Positions 10,913 to 20,473 are shown, counted from the first letter of the stretch. The stretch is 64,000 bases of DNA from Nitzschia sp. DOCU1 (GCA_951394045.1 OX595990.1:992001-1056000), one strand, 5' to 3'. Program-made: numbers and translations. The notes: generated from the letters alone by a model not told the origin.

Positions 10913-12307
10913 TTAGTGCGCGCAGGGTTCCAGGCCTGGAAACAACGGACTACTGCCATTTTCCTGGGTGCTGGCACCTTTTGACTTGATGGGAGGGCTT
11001 GGTTGTCCCGTCATGGCGAGTACTCGCTCCCAAATATCACCCTCAGGATTCAAGAATCTAGGACTGGTTGCCACCAGTAGCGGTATCGGGATGTAAACGA
11101 TCCGATTGTTGACCATTCCAACCGAAAATCCAGTCGACCCTGCCATTGCACCATAAACAGCCGCCTGTCCCAGTTGTGTGCAATACAAGGCATCTGCCGC
11201 ATTGGCTGGAATCGATCGAACCGAGTAGGAAGGATCGACGAATTTCATGCGGCATTCCATGCCCTGTCTTTTAAAGTAGGCCTTGATTTCGTCTCGGATA
11301 TATTCAGCGATAGGTGGGAGCTTTTTGTTTCCCGAACCAGCTTCAGTCTCCATCTCTTTTTCTAGCAACTCTTGCCCAGCTCCCTCGGCAACGACCACTA
11401 CCGCGTGTTGTTTTTCCAATACTCGTCGATGCAAAAAGGGCAAAATTCCCCCGGGACCTTCCAATACGATGGGTACCTCGGGAATTAGGACGGCATCCAC
11501 GTCTCCACCCGATCCTAACGCAGCAAACGCTGCTAGAAATCCGGCTTCTCGACCCATTAATTTGATGACTCCAATACCATTCGGTACGGTGCATCTGGCT
11601 TCAATCAAGGCCGTTCGAATCGACGCCTGCGCGGCTTCGACGGCAGAATAAAATCCAAAACTCCGATCCATATAGTCAATGTCATTATCGATCGTTTTGC
11701 CAACTCCCACGACGGCTACATTTAAATCCAATTCTCGACATTTTTGGTGAACTTTGTAAGCACCCCGGTGTGTACCGTCGCCTCCCAAAATGTAAAGATG
11801 CGAGATTTGATATTTTCGTAAAAACACAATCGTTTGATCGAGATCCAAACCTCCTCGACTCGTTCGCAAAAAGGAGCCTCCATTATGATGCACAGTATGA
11901 ACTGTTTCTGGAGTTAACAGGATGGGCGGCAGATCAGCACTATAAAACCCATGCCAACCTCCTTGAATGCCCCACACTTGATGGACTCGATACTGGCGAT
12001 GGAGCGTATTAGTAATTTCTCGAATTACATTGTTGAGACCAGGACAAAGACCCCCACACGTCACAATGGCGGCGTTGACTTCACTGGGTACAAAATACAA
12101 TTTTAAAGGCCGGACTGCCAAGGGAAAGGCACGCGAGACTTGCGTTTGTCCGGCAGACTGAACGCAATCCACCAAGACAATTTGATTAGTTTCGCCAGAC
12201 TTTATGTCGGCGCTTAAAAATTCAATTTCTGCCACAAAGACCTTGTCCACGCCAGTGCCAGAGGCTTCCCTGTACATGCATCTGGTTTCCTCATTTGGAG
12301 ACTCCAT
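10913..12307 (-). CDS. PFK: ATP-dependent 6-phosphofructokinase, plant/protist type
   Basis: 464 aa from ATG 12307; the reading frame stays open to 12358 but without an ATG. It phosphorylates fructose 6-phosphate in glycolysis. Visible motifs are G-G-L-C-P-G-L-N (nucleotide loop), G-G-D-G-T (Gly rather than Asp before T, the ATP-using form; PPi enzymes have G-G-D-D), K-T-I-D-N-D with the catalytic Asp, and M-G-R-E-A-G-F for substrate binding. The residue before K-T-I-D-N-D is Gly (V-G-V-G-K), where Pro is usual. No organelle leader is obvious, so a cytosolic location is likely. It is divergent to the sulfotransferase with about 400 bp between the starts. Confidence 0.88.
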   Translation of the reverse strand: MESPNEETRCMYREASGTGVDKVFVAEIEFLSADIKSGETNQIVLVDCVQSAGQTQVSRAFPLAVRPLKLYFVPSEVNAAIVTCGGLCPGLNNVIREITNTLHRQYRVHQVWGIQGGWHGFYSADLPPILLTPETVHTVHHNGGSFLRTSRGGLDLDQTIVFLRKYQISHLYILGGDGTHRGAYKVHQKCRELDLNVAVVGVGKTIDNDIDYMDRSFGFYSAVEAAQASIRTALIEARCTVPNGIGVIKLMGREAGFLAAFAALGSGGDVDAVLIPEVPIVLEGPGGILPFLHRRVLEKQHAVVVVAEGAGQELLEKEMETEAGSGNKKLPPIAEYIRDEIKAYFKRQGMECRMKFVDPSYSVRSIPANAADALYCTQLGQAAVYGAMAGSTGFSVGMVNNRIVYIPIPLLVATSPRFLNPEGDIWERVLAMTGQPSPPIKSKGASTQENGSSPLFPGLEPCAH

Positions 12308-12709
12308 GATGATTGTCTTTCTTGTGTGCTTGCAGTCAACCGACAATGAGCCATGCAAAGAAAAGGCGCCGTATCCTGAGAAAGGAAATGAGAGGTGCGA
12401 GCGAAAGAGGAAGCCTTCGTCGTTCTGTCGACGGCGGCCGATCTTTGCGAGTGCATCTTCGCCACCTTCCTTTCTGACCGTCCATCCGACGACAGAGTGA
12501 CTCGGCCACTACTATTTGGAATTTTGAATCCTGCGGGAATGACAGCCGAGAGCGAGATGGGATACCTGGTAATAGGAAAAGTGCCAATGGCGACAATGAC
12601 ATGTTGGATGATGGAACGCCCAGCACAACAGCAACAACAAAGTACGAAGGAAAGACTACTGACAGGCTGTTTGATTGCTTTGTAGTAACAAGGTGAGAAA
12701 AGAATAGGA
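12308..12709. promoter_or_regulatory. Divergent promoter region PFK / sulfotransferase
   Basis: About 400 bp separating two start codons on opposite strands, so it must contain both 5' regions. No specific factor site was recognised. Confidence 0.5.
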
Positions 12710-13935
12710 ATGAAAGGCCCACCACGACCCAAGAAGATCAGTACCAAAAAACTCTTTCAAGTTTCCGCACTGGCGCTGTTGTTGTCCTATTTTTGCATTG
12801 TCCACAAGACATTTCAACGCACTATACTTCTCGAAGACAAGGCCAACTTGCCAAATGTCAAAGCCACAATTGCAGAGGCCTTTTTGAAGAAAGACAATCG
12901 TCGGAACTCACGGCAAAACACAAGCCTGACTGCTCCCACATCCAAAGCACCACCGCCGCAAACCACCAGCCAAACGACGAAAAAATCCCCTGCACGACAT
13001 GTCAACGAACCGAAACATTCGAGAGCAAACACTACACTTTCACCGAAATTCAAACCAAAGGTATACAAAGGTGGAAATTGGGATTTGGCGCCGATTGTGG
13101 TGGAAAAATACAAATTGCTATTCTTTACACAAGGCAAGGTATGTAGTACTACTCATGAATGGAGGAGTATTCTGCTGCTGGAAATACAATGCTCTCGTAA
13201 CTTATTTCTAAAAACCGTTCTCATCTGTTCAACAAGGTGGCGTGTACTGAATTCAAAAAGCTCCTTCGACGGATGATGCACCTGAAAGATTGGAGACTTC
13301 ACAATGAACCCAAGATTCCTCATGATCCAAGGTATAATGGCCTCAAATACTTGTATTATTATCCACTACCCAAAGCTCTGGACATGTTGACAGACCCGAC
13401 ATGGACGCGGGCCATTTTTGTTCGAGATCCCAAAGAACGACTTTTGAGTGCCTATTTAGACAAGGCGGCCAAGAAAAATGGACTCTATGTCGATCGTCAC
13501 TGCTGTCCAAAGCAACTGCAAGATGCCGATTCGTGCGGGAAACGAGCGTCACGATCTCTGTTGGATTTTGTTCACGTGATTCGCAAGGAATGCTGTTGCG
13601 ATGCACATTGGAAGCCACAATCTCAGAGAATTGACGAGGAACTTTGGGACCAAGTCAATTTTGTGGGATATTTTGAATCCTTGGCAGAAGATGCCCGGAA
13701 AATGTTGGGGCGACTCGGGGTTTGGGAAGAGTTTGGGGCTTCTGGCTGGGGAAAGTATCAGAATGAAAGTATTTTTACAGAATCTAGTCAAGCCAAACAT
13801 CGAACCGGTGCGGGAACTAAATTGTCGAAATACTTCAATGATAGCGTCGTGGAAGACCTGGTATTCGACTTTTATTCGGGGGACTACAAACGTTTCGCGT
13901 ATGAGCCGAACAAGCTTGTCGGAAAAGTCAAGTGA
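12710..13935 (+). CDS. Golgi-type sulfotransferase (Sulfotransfer_2 family)
   Basis: Two exons, 12710-13138 and 13237-13935, separated by a 98-nt GTATGT...AACAAG intron (375 aa). A short basic N-terminus and one membrane segment (about residues 17-33) give a type II Golgi topology. Around the splice junction the 5'-phosphosulfate loop reads T-Q-G-K-V-A-C-T-E-F-K-K-L-L-R-R. The 3'-phosphate motif is F-V-R-D-P-K-E-R-L-L-S-A-Y. A Cys cluster (about 13498-13605) is typical of lumenal disulfides. It probably transfers sulfate from PAPS to a carbohydrate; diatom extracellular polysaccharides are often sulfated (general knowledge). Its last 200 bp are duplicated as a fragment at 15884-16090. Confidence 0.82.
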
Positions 13936-13995
13936 ATGCATTGAGGTGTTTTGGTATCAGGGCCTTATCGCTCCTGGGAGTGCTCAGCTCATGGA

Positions 13996-14165
13996 TCACG
14001 AAAGTCCCAGTTTCACCTTGGCAGCGTTGACATCATCGGGCAGCGGGAGCCCAAGGTACGAATCGATAGCTTGAAGTGTGGACGCTAGATAGGCTAGACA
14101 ATCATTTTCTTCGTCTTGGATGAATTTCAGCTTGGACAAAAAGTTGTCCCAAGCGATCCATGCGT
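13996..14165 (-). pseudogene. 3' fragment of the plastid-lumen-like gene (copy of 16145-16885)
   Basis: The minus-strand reading A-W-I-A-W-D-N-F-L-S-K-L-K-F-I-Q-D-E-E-N ... D-D-V-N-A-A-K matches the C-terminal ~55 residues of the intact gene at 16145-16885. Similarity stops abruptly near 14165, after CATTCCGT, and the open frame that continues to 14259 has no ATG. It lies tail to tail with the intact sulfotransferase, mirroring the arrangement at 15884-16885. Confidence 0.8.
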
Positions 14166-14504
14166 CATTCCGTGATATCTCTACCGGTAATGCGGTGGTC
14201 GCACACCTCTTGATCGGCGATGATGGTGCATCATTCCCCCTACTCCCTGAATGAATCAATCGAAAAGCATTGCAGTGGCCGGCCGGCGGACGAGAAGTTC
14301 GCGACTACACACAGGCACGCCCATAGCACAAGTACCAGGGTATGACATCATAGCGTTTCCGTTACCGTTGACGACAACGAACGACAAGGCAAAATTCCTT
14401 CACTCATTCTTCTATCACAGCATCCTCATCAAAGCCCATCTTTTTTGTTTGGATCACAAGTTTGATTGCAGTTCAATTCTAATCGAGGATCGAGGACAAG
14501 CACC

Positions 14505-15146
14505 ATGCTGAAAACGACACCATTAACGAAGTTCTTCTTCGTCTCACTTGTCCTCAGCGGTATCCACCGTACTTCAGCGTGTGTTATAGGAGGATGGTTT
14601 CTTTTGGAAAGTTGCGGACGAGTTAATCAGACAACATCCATTCGAGCTTATGAGATCTACGATCAGCTATACATGTACGAGTTCTATGTATATTGGGGTG
14701 ACAATACTGTTGATTACTACGAGTTCCATGGCACAGACTCTCCTGCTGCTTCCGATGAAGGACGAAACGTGAATTTCACTCATGTGTACGAAAAAGTTGG
14801 CAACTATGCTATCTCGATACGGGCCATTGGGCACCACGACACAAGTGGGAATAGCCCATGCATCGAGGTAACACAAGGAGATCGAGGAGATTGGGTACTC
14901 AAGGTCAGGCAAAATTCATGCAGCGAAACCGGCGATGTCGCCGGGTCAAGCAAATTGAATATCATGGCGGTGGCCGCTGTCTCTCTTTTGATAGGGGTGG
15001 GATTAGTTTGTTACGCAAAATACAGAATGATCTCGCGTGATGAATGGGCCACGAGAGAGAAATTTTGCGGTGGCAAGCATGAGATTTCGTACGGACAATT
15101 CAAATCTGCAGAGGTGCGCGACTACAGTACAGGCATCCACGCTTAG
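14505..15146 (+). CDS. Small secreted/anchored PKD-like protein, copy 1
   Basis: 213 aa from ATG 14505, which sits in the same A-C-C-A-T-G context as copy 2. It has a signal peptide (to about residue 24, ending T-S-A-C), a beta-rich ectodomain, then a hydrophobic segment (about 155-172). The ectodomain contains Y-M-Y-E-F-Y-V-x-W-G and V-N-F-T-H-V-Y-E-K-V-G-N-Y-A-I-S-I, which follows the PKD-type consensus (H-x-Y ... G-x-Y-x-V). Several N-x-T sequons and four or more conserved Cys fit secretion. Unlike copies 2 and 3 it continues about 45 residues past the membrane segment. That tail (ending R-D-Y-S-T-G-I-H-A) reads into DNA matching the upstream flank of a repeat unit. The function is unknown. 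Confidence 0.7.
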   Translation: MLKTTPLTKFFFVSLVLSGIHRTSACVIGGWFLLESCGRVNQTTSIRAYEIYDQLYMYEFYVYWGDNTVDYYEFHGTDSPAASDEGRNVNFTHVYEKVGNYAISIRAIGHHDTSGNSPCIEVTQGDRGDWVLKVRQNSCSETGDVAGSSKLNIMAVAAVSLLIGVGLVCYAKYRMISRDEWATREKFCGGKHEISYGQFKSAEVRDYSTGIHA

Positions 15147-15273
15147 CACACGTAGTTTCCGTGACGACAACGACTGCCAAAAATCCTCGCGTAACTCACA
15201 TAATCCCCATCTCGCAGCCCATATTTTCTTGTTTGGATCACAATTTTGATTGCAGTTCTAATCGACAAGCACC

Positions 15274-15768
15274 ATGCTGAAAACTACTTTAACGTTGTTG
15301 GTCTCGCTTGTCCTCAGTATCCACCGTACTTCAGCGTGTGTTGTGGGATCGTTCCTTTTGGACAGTTGCGGAGTGGTTAATCAGACAACAACCATTCGAG
15401 CTTATGCCGTCTACGATCACGTATACATGTACGAGTTCTATGTAAATTGGGGTGAGGATGCTATTGATTACTACGCCTTCAATGGCACAGACTCTCCTGC
15501 TTCGAATGACGGACGAGACGTGAATTTCACGCATGTTTACGACAAGGCTGGCGACTATGATATCTCGATAACGGCCATCGGGCATCACAACACAAGTGGG
15601 AACAGCCCATGCATCAAGGTGACACAAGGAGAGGAAGGAGATTGGGTACTCCAAATCAGGCAAAATTATTGCAGCGAATTAAAAGGTAGCGGTGCCGCCG
15701 GGGAAAACAAACTGAAGGTCATGGCGGTGGCCGCTTTCTCTCTCTTGATCTCTGGACTTTTCCTTTAA
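15274..15768 (+). CDS. Small secreted/anchored PKD-like protein, copy 2
   Basis: 164 aa. The signal peptide ends at ...R-T-S-A-C, followed by the same PKD-like ectodomain as copy 1 (V-N-F-T-H-V-Y-D-K-A-G-D-Y-D-I-S-I). The protein stops right after a hydrophobic tail (A-V-A-A-F-S-L-L-I-S-G-L-F-L) preceded by a G-S-G-A-A-G linker. That is a good GPI-attachment-like C-terminus, so the protein is probably lipid-anchored or released. From about 15410 onward it is nearly identical to copy 3 (22234-22742). Confidence 0.72.
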   Translation: MLKTTLTLLVSLVLSIHRTSACVVGSFLLDSCGVVNQTTTIRAYAVYDHVYMYEFYVNWGEDAIDYYAFNGTDSPASNDGRDVNFTHVYDKAGDYDISITAIGHHNTSGNSPCIKVTQGEEGDWVLQIRQNYCSELKGSGAAGENKLKVMAVAAFSLLISGLFL

Positions 15769-15883
15769 TTCTCCTGTCAAGACAGTACCAGATAGATGTA
15801 GCTGAGTAAATCATGGACTCAATTGTTGAAGACTTGATAAACCGTACACTCTCATCCTCTGGACGCGAAGCCAGCGGCGTGCA

Positions 15884-16090
15884 TAGTTTGGGGCTTCCGG
15901 CAGAATGAAACTATTCTTGCAGAATCTAGTTGAGCCAAACATCGAGCCGGCGCGGGAACAAACTTGTCGAAATGCTTCAATGATAGCGTTCTCGAAGACC
16001 TGGTATTCGACTTTTATTGGGGGGGCTACGAACGTTTCGTTTCGCGTATGAGCCGAACCGGCTTCTCGGAAAAGCTAATTGAAGCCATTG
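15884..16090 (+). pseudogene. 3' fragment of the sulfotransferase gene
   Basis: About 200 bp align with 13733-13935 (the last part of the intact sulfotransferase), including G-T-A-T-T-C-G-A-C-T-T-T-T-A-T-T and the G-T-A-T-G-A-G-C-C-G-A-A-C block. It has a 13-nt deletion near 15900, a 5-nt tandem insertion (CGTTTCGTTTCG) near 16035 and frame breaks. No catalytic motifs remain. It is followed by the intact lumen-like gene. Confidence 0.8.
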
Positions 16091-16144
16091 ACACGCATTG
16101 GTATCAAGGCTGTATCGCTCCTTGGAGGGTGCTCCACCGATGGA

Positions 16145-16885
16145 TCACCACGAAACTCCGAGTTTCTTCTTGGCAGCTTTCACATCATCAGGCGGCGCGA
16201 GCGCAAGGTACGAATCGATAGCTTGCAGTGTCGAAGCTAGATAGGCTAGACAATCATTGTCTTCGTCTTGGATGAATTTCAGCTCGGACAAAAAGTTGTC
16301 CCAAGCGATCCATGCTTCATTCCGTAGGCCGAATTGTTGAGTTTGGCGCTCGTTGATATCGGCCTCGATATTGGCTCGTCCTGGACCATCAAATCCTTTG
16401 GTGTAGTAGACTAGAAAAGCATTTTGGTCAAGAAATTTTTGCTTGTACGACACTGGATCTGAATAGGCGTCAAAGATCCGTTTGAATTCAACTTCGCTCT
16501 TTGGAAGAGTCCCATCCACCTGTAGTATTGTGCCACCAGGTTTGGCGATGGCCGACTGCAATTTGACCAATGATGACCAAAGTGCAACAATTGGAACCAG
16601 CGCCTCGACCGTCCCCACCTTGGAAATATCGGCCCCTGTCGACTCGGGCAGATTGCTTGCCAGGCCAGCGGAAGCATCCGCGGAGAGTACAAGTCCAAAG
16701 ATAGAGGGTCGGACTAACACATGGCAAAGCATCCTTCGACGACTCATCTGTGGCCTGACTGGGTCAAAAGTGTCAATGGCGGGACTCTTTGGATGGGCAC
16801 TCCAGCCGAAACCGAAATAGGAACAACTCGTTGCATGAAGAATGATGTAAAAGATCCATTTGGATCTTTTGGCGCCAGAAGACAT
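16145..16885 (-). CDS. Plastid-targeted, lumen-like helical protein (possible PsbQ-like fold)
   Basis: 246 aa. An N-terminal hydrophobic segment (about 10-27, W-I-F-Y-I-I-L-H-A-T-S-C) is followed by a Ser/Pro/Arg stretch. Next comes S-R-R-R-M-L-C before a second hydrophobic region ending A-D-A-S-A-G, which resembles a bipartite plastid leader plus a twin-Arg thylakoid signal. The mature part is mostly helical, with the region K-R-I-F-D-A-Y-S-D-P-V-S-Y-K-Q-K-F and a C-terminal helix containing A-W-I-A-W-D-N-F-L. It looks like the four-helix PsbQ-like lumen proteins of diatom photosystem II, but I cannot assign it firmly. It is divergent from the prolyl-hydroxylase gene. A truncated copy lies at 13996-14165. 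Confidence 0.6.
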   Translation of the reverse strand: MSSGAKRSKWIFYIILHATSCSYFGFGWSAHPKSPAIDTFDPVRPQMSRRRMLCHVLVRPSIFGLVLSADASAGLASNLPESTGADISKVGTVEALVPIVALWSSLVKLQSAIAKPGGTILQVDGTLPKSEVEFKRIFDAYSDPVSYKQKFLDQNAFLVYYTKGFDGPGRANIEADINERQTQQFGLRNEAWIAWDNFLSELKFIQDEDNDCLAYLASTLQAIDSYLALAPPDDVKAAKKKLGVSW

Positions 16886-17464
16886 TGTAAAGAATCGACA
16901 ACTGCCCCCGATCTTTCGGAGACTTTGCGTATGATTAAAATTGAAGCCAAACTGTGGTCAAAGTCGCCACGGGCCTGAGTCGGAGGGTAGAAAAAGGAAT
17001 GACACCAAAGCTTTGGCAGAACGATGACGTGTCGCTTCGGCTGAAACGAGATTTGGCGACAACAAACAAATGAGACGTCCTTATTTCAACGACGAGGAAG
17101 GAAAAGGTATGGTGGCTTTCATCCCAACCCAAAATCGGTCAACGAATAGCTACAACAGTGTATTGTTTGTTGCTCCGATAAAGGCCATTGTTATTCGAAT
17201 GAATCCAAGATCTTCGCTCATCGCTCATGCGTCATCAGGCATACCAGGTATCATACGATGATCGACGTGGAAGGATCGCGGATGATTCAGTCGAATAAAT
17301 CAATTATTTGCGGCTGCATGATGCATGCATAAAATGCCGGGCGCGCCTTTTTTGGATCGGGAAAAATCTCTGGCATCTCACGATGACAGTTTCCAAGGTC
17401 ATGACCAAAAACAACATCTCACCCGACGACAGCATGCACCAGCAGCAGGATAGATCCTATATCA
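16886..17464. promoter_or_regulatory. Divergent intergenic region, lumen-like gene / P4H gene
   Basis: 579 bp between two divergent starts. A G-A-T-C-G rich patch and GGGCGCGCC at about 17340 are visible, but no known element was recognised. Confidence 0.4.
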
Positions 17465-19303
17465 ATGAGTGAGGCCAAACATGTTCCAAAAGGCACATTA
17501 CTACAGACATGGCGTCCTTTTGCAGTCATTCCCTTTTGGAAGAGTGGTGGTGGCAGGACGACCCATGACGACGACGATGACGCAGCTTTCGCCAGTGTCC
17601 TTCCCGGATATCCGTCATGCCCCATTCTGTCGTTGAGCTGGACATTGTCCATAGACGAATATACGGACTCTGCTGCGGATATGAAACGATTTATCGATAA
17701 GCTTTATGAGGAAGACTCCTTTGAAGCGCTGGCCATGCTGACCACCATTCATATCGTTCAGCGCAATTTCGACGCAATGAAGATTGCCGAGTTGGCACCC
17801 CCATCCGACCAAGACTACGATGATTCCTTGCTAGTCGAAAGCTGGCCCTTGCTACAAAAACGAATTTCCTGGGACGCTTGTTCCTTGTTGTTTCGGTGCA
17901 TTTACTCCAGACTACACATGGTGACTCTGCCACATCCCCTGACGGCATTTGCCCAGGATCGCCTGTTACATCTTCCCAGCGAAGACTTTGAAAAAGCTAT
18001 ACAAGGTGCCTTGAGAATGAAATGGATAGACACAGCTACAGAGAATCGATTGAGGGCATCGCAGTTATTTTTGGATTACGTGGCGTCTCTGCCACCTCGG
18101 CGAGTGGGCGTTTTGCTCGACGATCAGTTTCACAACAACTCTGAAATGCCGACAAGACTTTCTCAATCCTGTCTACCGTCAGCCACACTCGAACTTTCTG
18201 TCGTTTCCAATGAGATACAATGTTTCTTGATTTCTCTGTATGATTCCTCGGAAGAATCATCAATGACTGTTTCGACACGTCCGCCGAAACGATGTTGTAC
18301 TTGTGCTTCATGTCAATACAATCGCAATCCTGCAAAATTTCGCAAAACGATCCAAACAAGACAAGGCTTGGAGCAAGCGCAACAGCTAGCTCACCATTTG
18401 TTTCAACAAGAACGGTATGATGAAGCTATGGGGTTGTATCAACTCTGCCATGAAGCGATACCGCCAAAGGAACGATCCGCCAAGGCGGATTTGTGGCATG
18501 CCATGGGAGCGGTGCAATTGACACGGCACGAGTTTGTCAAGGCGCAAAGCCATTGGAGAGACGGCAAGGAGTACGCCGACATTCATCCTGGGATTGCGTT
18601 GCAAGTAGAAAAACAAAGAGCGTACCGTTATTTTGATCTGCTAATCCAGATGGAAGAACAAGGTTGCGACGATTTCGACTTTGAGACCCTATCACCTCGA
18701 CGACTCTTTGTCACTCCGAACTTTGTGCCAACCGAGACTTGTCAGCAACTCATTCAATGGGCGGAAGAAATCGGGTCCAACACTGGAGGATGGACTACAG
18801 GTCGGCATTACGCTGTCCCGACCCACGATGTTCCAATTCATGGGGCCCCGAAACTATTGGAATGGTTTCAAGAATGGATGAACCAGGGAGTACAGGGATT
18901 GCTGCGAGCGCAATTTCAAACGACCCGGCGATTCTATGTTCACGATGCCTTTTTGGTGCGATACTCGGCATCTGCCAAGAGCCGCTTTCTACCACTCCAC
19001 TACGATGAGTCTACCCACAGTATGGTATTAGCTTTGAATGACGACTTTCAAGGCGGCGGAACATACTTTTACGACCAAGACAGAACCATTTCTGCTTGCC
19101 CGACTGGGGCGCTAGTAAGCTTTCGGGGGAATCAATTGCTTCATGGATGGAACGTCGTTACCAAGGGAGTCCGGTACATACTTGCTGTGTTTCTCTATCT
19201 CGATAATGATATTTGTGGGGCCACTCTAGCGGATCCGCCCTCTAAACGACAAAAGGTTTTACCGGGCGGTGTTGGCGGGGGGTTTTCGTTTGACTTCTTT
19301 TGA
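17465..19303 (+). CDS. TPR-containing 2-oxoglutarate/Fe(II) prolyl 4-hydroxylase-like protein
   Basis: 612 aa, single exon. The N-terminal half is helical. A Cys patch (R-C-C-T-C-A-S-C) lies near residue 280, and a TPR-like segment follows (Q-L-A-H-H-L-F-Q-Q-E-R-Y-D-E-A-M-G-L-Y). The C-terminal P4Hc domain (about 415-580) carries the iron triad H512-x-D514 ... H560 and the 2-oxoglutarate-binding Arg570 (K-G-V-R-Y-I-L), all in the expected spacing. The family hydroxylates proline in target proteins; the substrate here is unknown. No signal peptide is visible, so a cytosolic or nuclear role is as likely as an ER role. Confidence 0.82.
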   Translation: MSEAKHVPKGTLLQTWRPFAVIPFWKSGGGRTTHDDDDDAAFASVLPGYPSCPILSLSWTLSIDEYTDSAADMKRFIDKLYEEDSFEALAMLTTIHIVQRNFDAMKIAELAPPSDQDYDDSLLVESWPLLQKRISWDACSLLFRCIYSRLHMVTLPHPLTAFAQDRLLHLPSEDFEKAIQGALRMKWIDTATENRLRASQLFLDYVASLPPRRVGVLLDDQFHNNSEMPTRLSQSCLPSATLELSVVSNEIQCFLISLYDSSEESSMTVSTRPPKRCCTCASCQYNRNPAKFRKTIQTRQGLEQAQQLAHHLFQQERYDEAMGLYQLCHEAIPPKERSAKADLWHAMGAVQLTRHEFVKAQSHWRDGKEYADIHPGIALQVEKQRAYRYFDLLIQMEEQGCDDFDFETLSPRRLFVTPNFVPTETCQQLIQWAEEIGSNTGGWTTGRHYAVPTHDVPIHGAPKLLEWFQEWMNQGVQGLLRAQFQTTRRFYVHDAFLVRYSASAKSRFLPLHYDESTHSMVLALNDDFQGGGTYFYDQDRTISACPTGALVSFRGNQLLHGWNVVTKGVRYILAVFLYLDNDICGATLADPPSKRQKVLPGGVGGGFSFDFF

Positions 19304-19501
19304 TTTACACTTAATCTTACTGGATACTGGAGACAGCTGCGGTGTTGTTATACCTTTGGGCTCGCCAGTCGCCTTCCAACTTCGGAGCATCTCAATGGCG
19401 TCGCTTGTTGGAACTCTTGCAAACACACCTCCATTGGTTTTAGACTGCTTTTGACCCTTGAGCAATCGCCACTTGGAAGATGATGCCTTGCTTGAAGCGG
19501 A

Positions 19502-19930
19502 TCATTCGCCTCGATTCTTTTGGATCTGCGCCATATTCATGATCGTTTCAGCGATTGTATTCAAATCGCTTCCACTGGCCAGGGCACTGCGAGTCGTCGG
19601 AAAGGATGAGATGTGCTTGTGTTCCGGGGCGAGTGATTTATTTTTAAGAGGATGCAAGACTTACATATCCATTTGTTGCTTCCCTGTCAGCTTCGTGGGT
19701 CGTCGACATGGGAAAAGCACTTCGTCGACACTGTATGGATCGACATAGTATTCATCCTCATGTTTCTGTGCTGACGGCCCAGCAGGCGTCTTGTTGACGA
19801 TCCTGGGCTTCGAAAGATCATGGCGATAATGATGGCTTAGTAGACCACAGTTTGGCACGCCATGGACAAAAGGTGCTGCTGTGTGGACTAAAGTAGAAGT
19901 TCGATGGGCTGCGAATTCTTGAAACAACAT
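19502..19930 (-). CDS. Small hypothetical protein, two exons, possible readthrough extension
   Basis: Exons 19930-19665 and 19574-19502, with a 90-nt GTAAGT...GCCAG intron (112 aa). The N-terminus (M-L-F-Q-E-F-A-A-H-R-T-S) could be a mitochondrial leader. Acidic E-D-E-Y-Y-V-D-P-Y-S-V-D-E follows, and exon 2 gives a helix (D-L-N-T-I-A-E-T-I-M-N-M-A-Q-I-Q-K-N-R-G-E) ending in TGA. The same frame stays open beyond that TGA for about 80 codons to 19259, with protein-like composition (T-N-G-G-V-F-A-R-V-P-T-S-D-A-I-E-M-L-R-S-W), overlapping the 3' end of the P4H gene. Either the TGA is a nonsense mutation (CGA to TGA) or it is read through. The family is not recognised. Confidence 0.45.
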
Positions 19931-20473
19931 TGTGGTTTAGTTTTGCTGTTGATCATGGTGGTGGTGCAAGACGAAAGACAGACCTCAACTGAGAACCATG
20001 CATGCGCACAACGACCGACGAAGTTATTGGAAAGTAGAATGCCCGTAGTATGAGGAGCCCGCAGTGGAAAGTCGATCCCATCGATCCTTTACGTGGTTTG
20101 TGAAAGTACTATCATAGCGCGCACTTTTTGCTGGTGCTTTAATATAAGTAGTAATAGTAGTTCCTACTAACAACTGCTGGATATCATTGCGTCATACCAG
20201 CATACGATGATGTTTTTACCATACTACTGCTACAGGCCGTAGGAGTACTCGTGGCAGATCCCAATTTCGATACTAGAAGAGAACTAGAAAGCTGGGATCA
20301 AAACTTTGTCTATTTGGTTTCTTCTTGAGCCGTATTCGGCTTTAGAAGAAACTGTACGTATCTACTACGTGTATTCTAGTATATTGTTTGACCAGCACAT
20401 CATCATCATCATTGCTGGCTGGTGGTCCTCGTCGCCGTTGTTGAAGAGGAACAGCAGGAGCTCCTATTACCGT
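19931..20473. other. Intergenic, CTAGTA-rich
   Basis: No gene seen. It has repeated AGTAGT/TACTA/CTAGAA words and a short CATCATCATCATCAT run at about 20398-20412. Confidence 0.5.

Noticed and set aside
10913..12358. PFK start at 12358
   Set aside because: The first codon there is TTG; the first in-frame ATG is at 12307.
13996..14259. An 87-codon minus-strand gene
   Set aside because: There is no ATG, and only the last ~55 codons match the lumen-like protein; it is a truncated copy.
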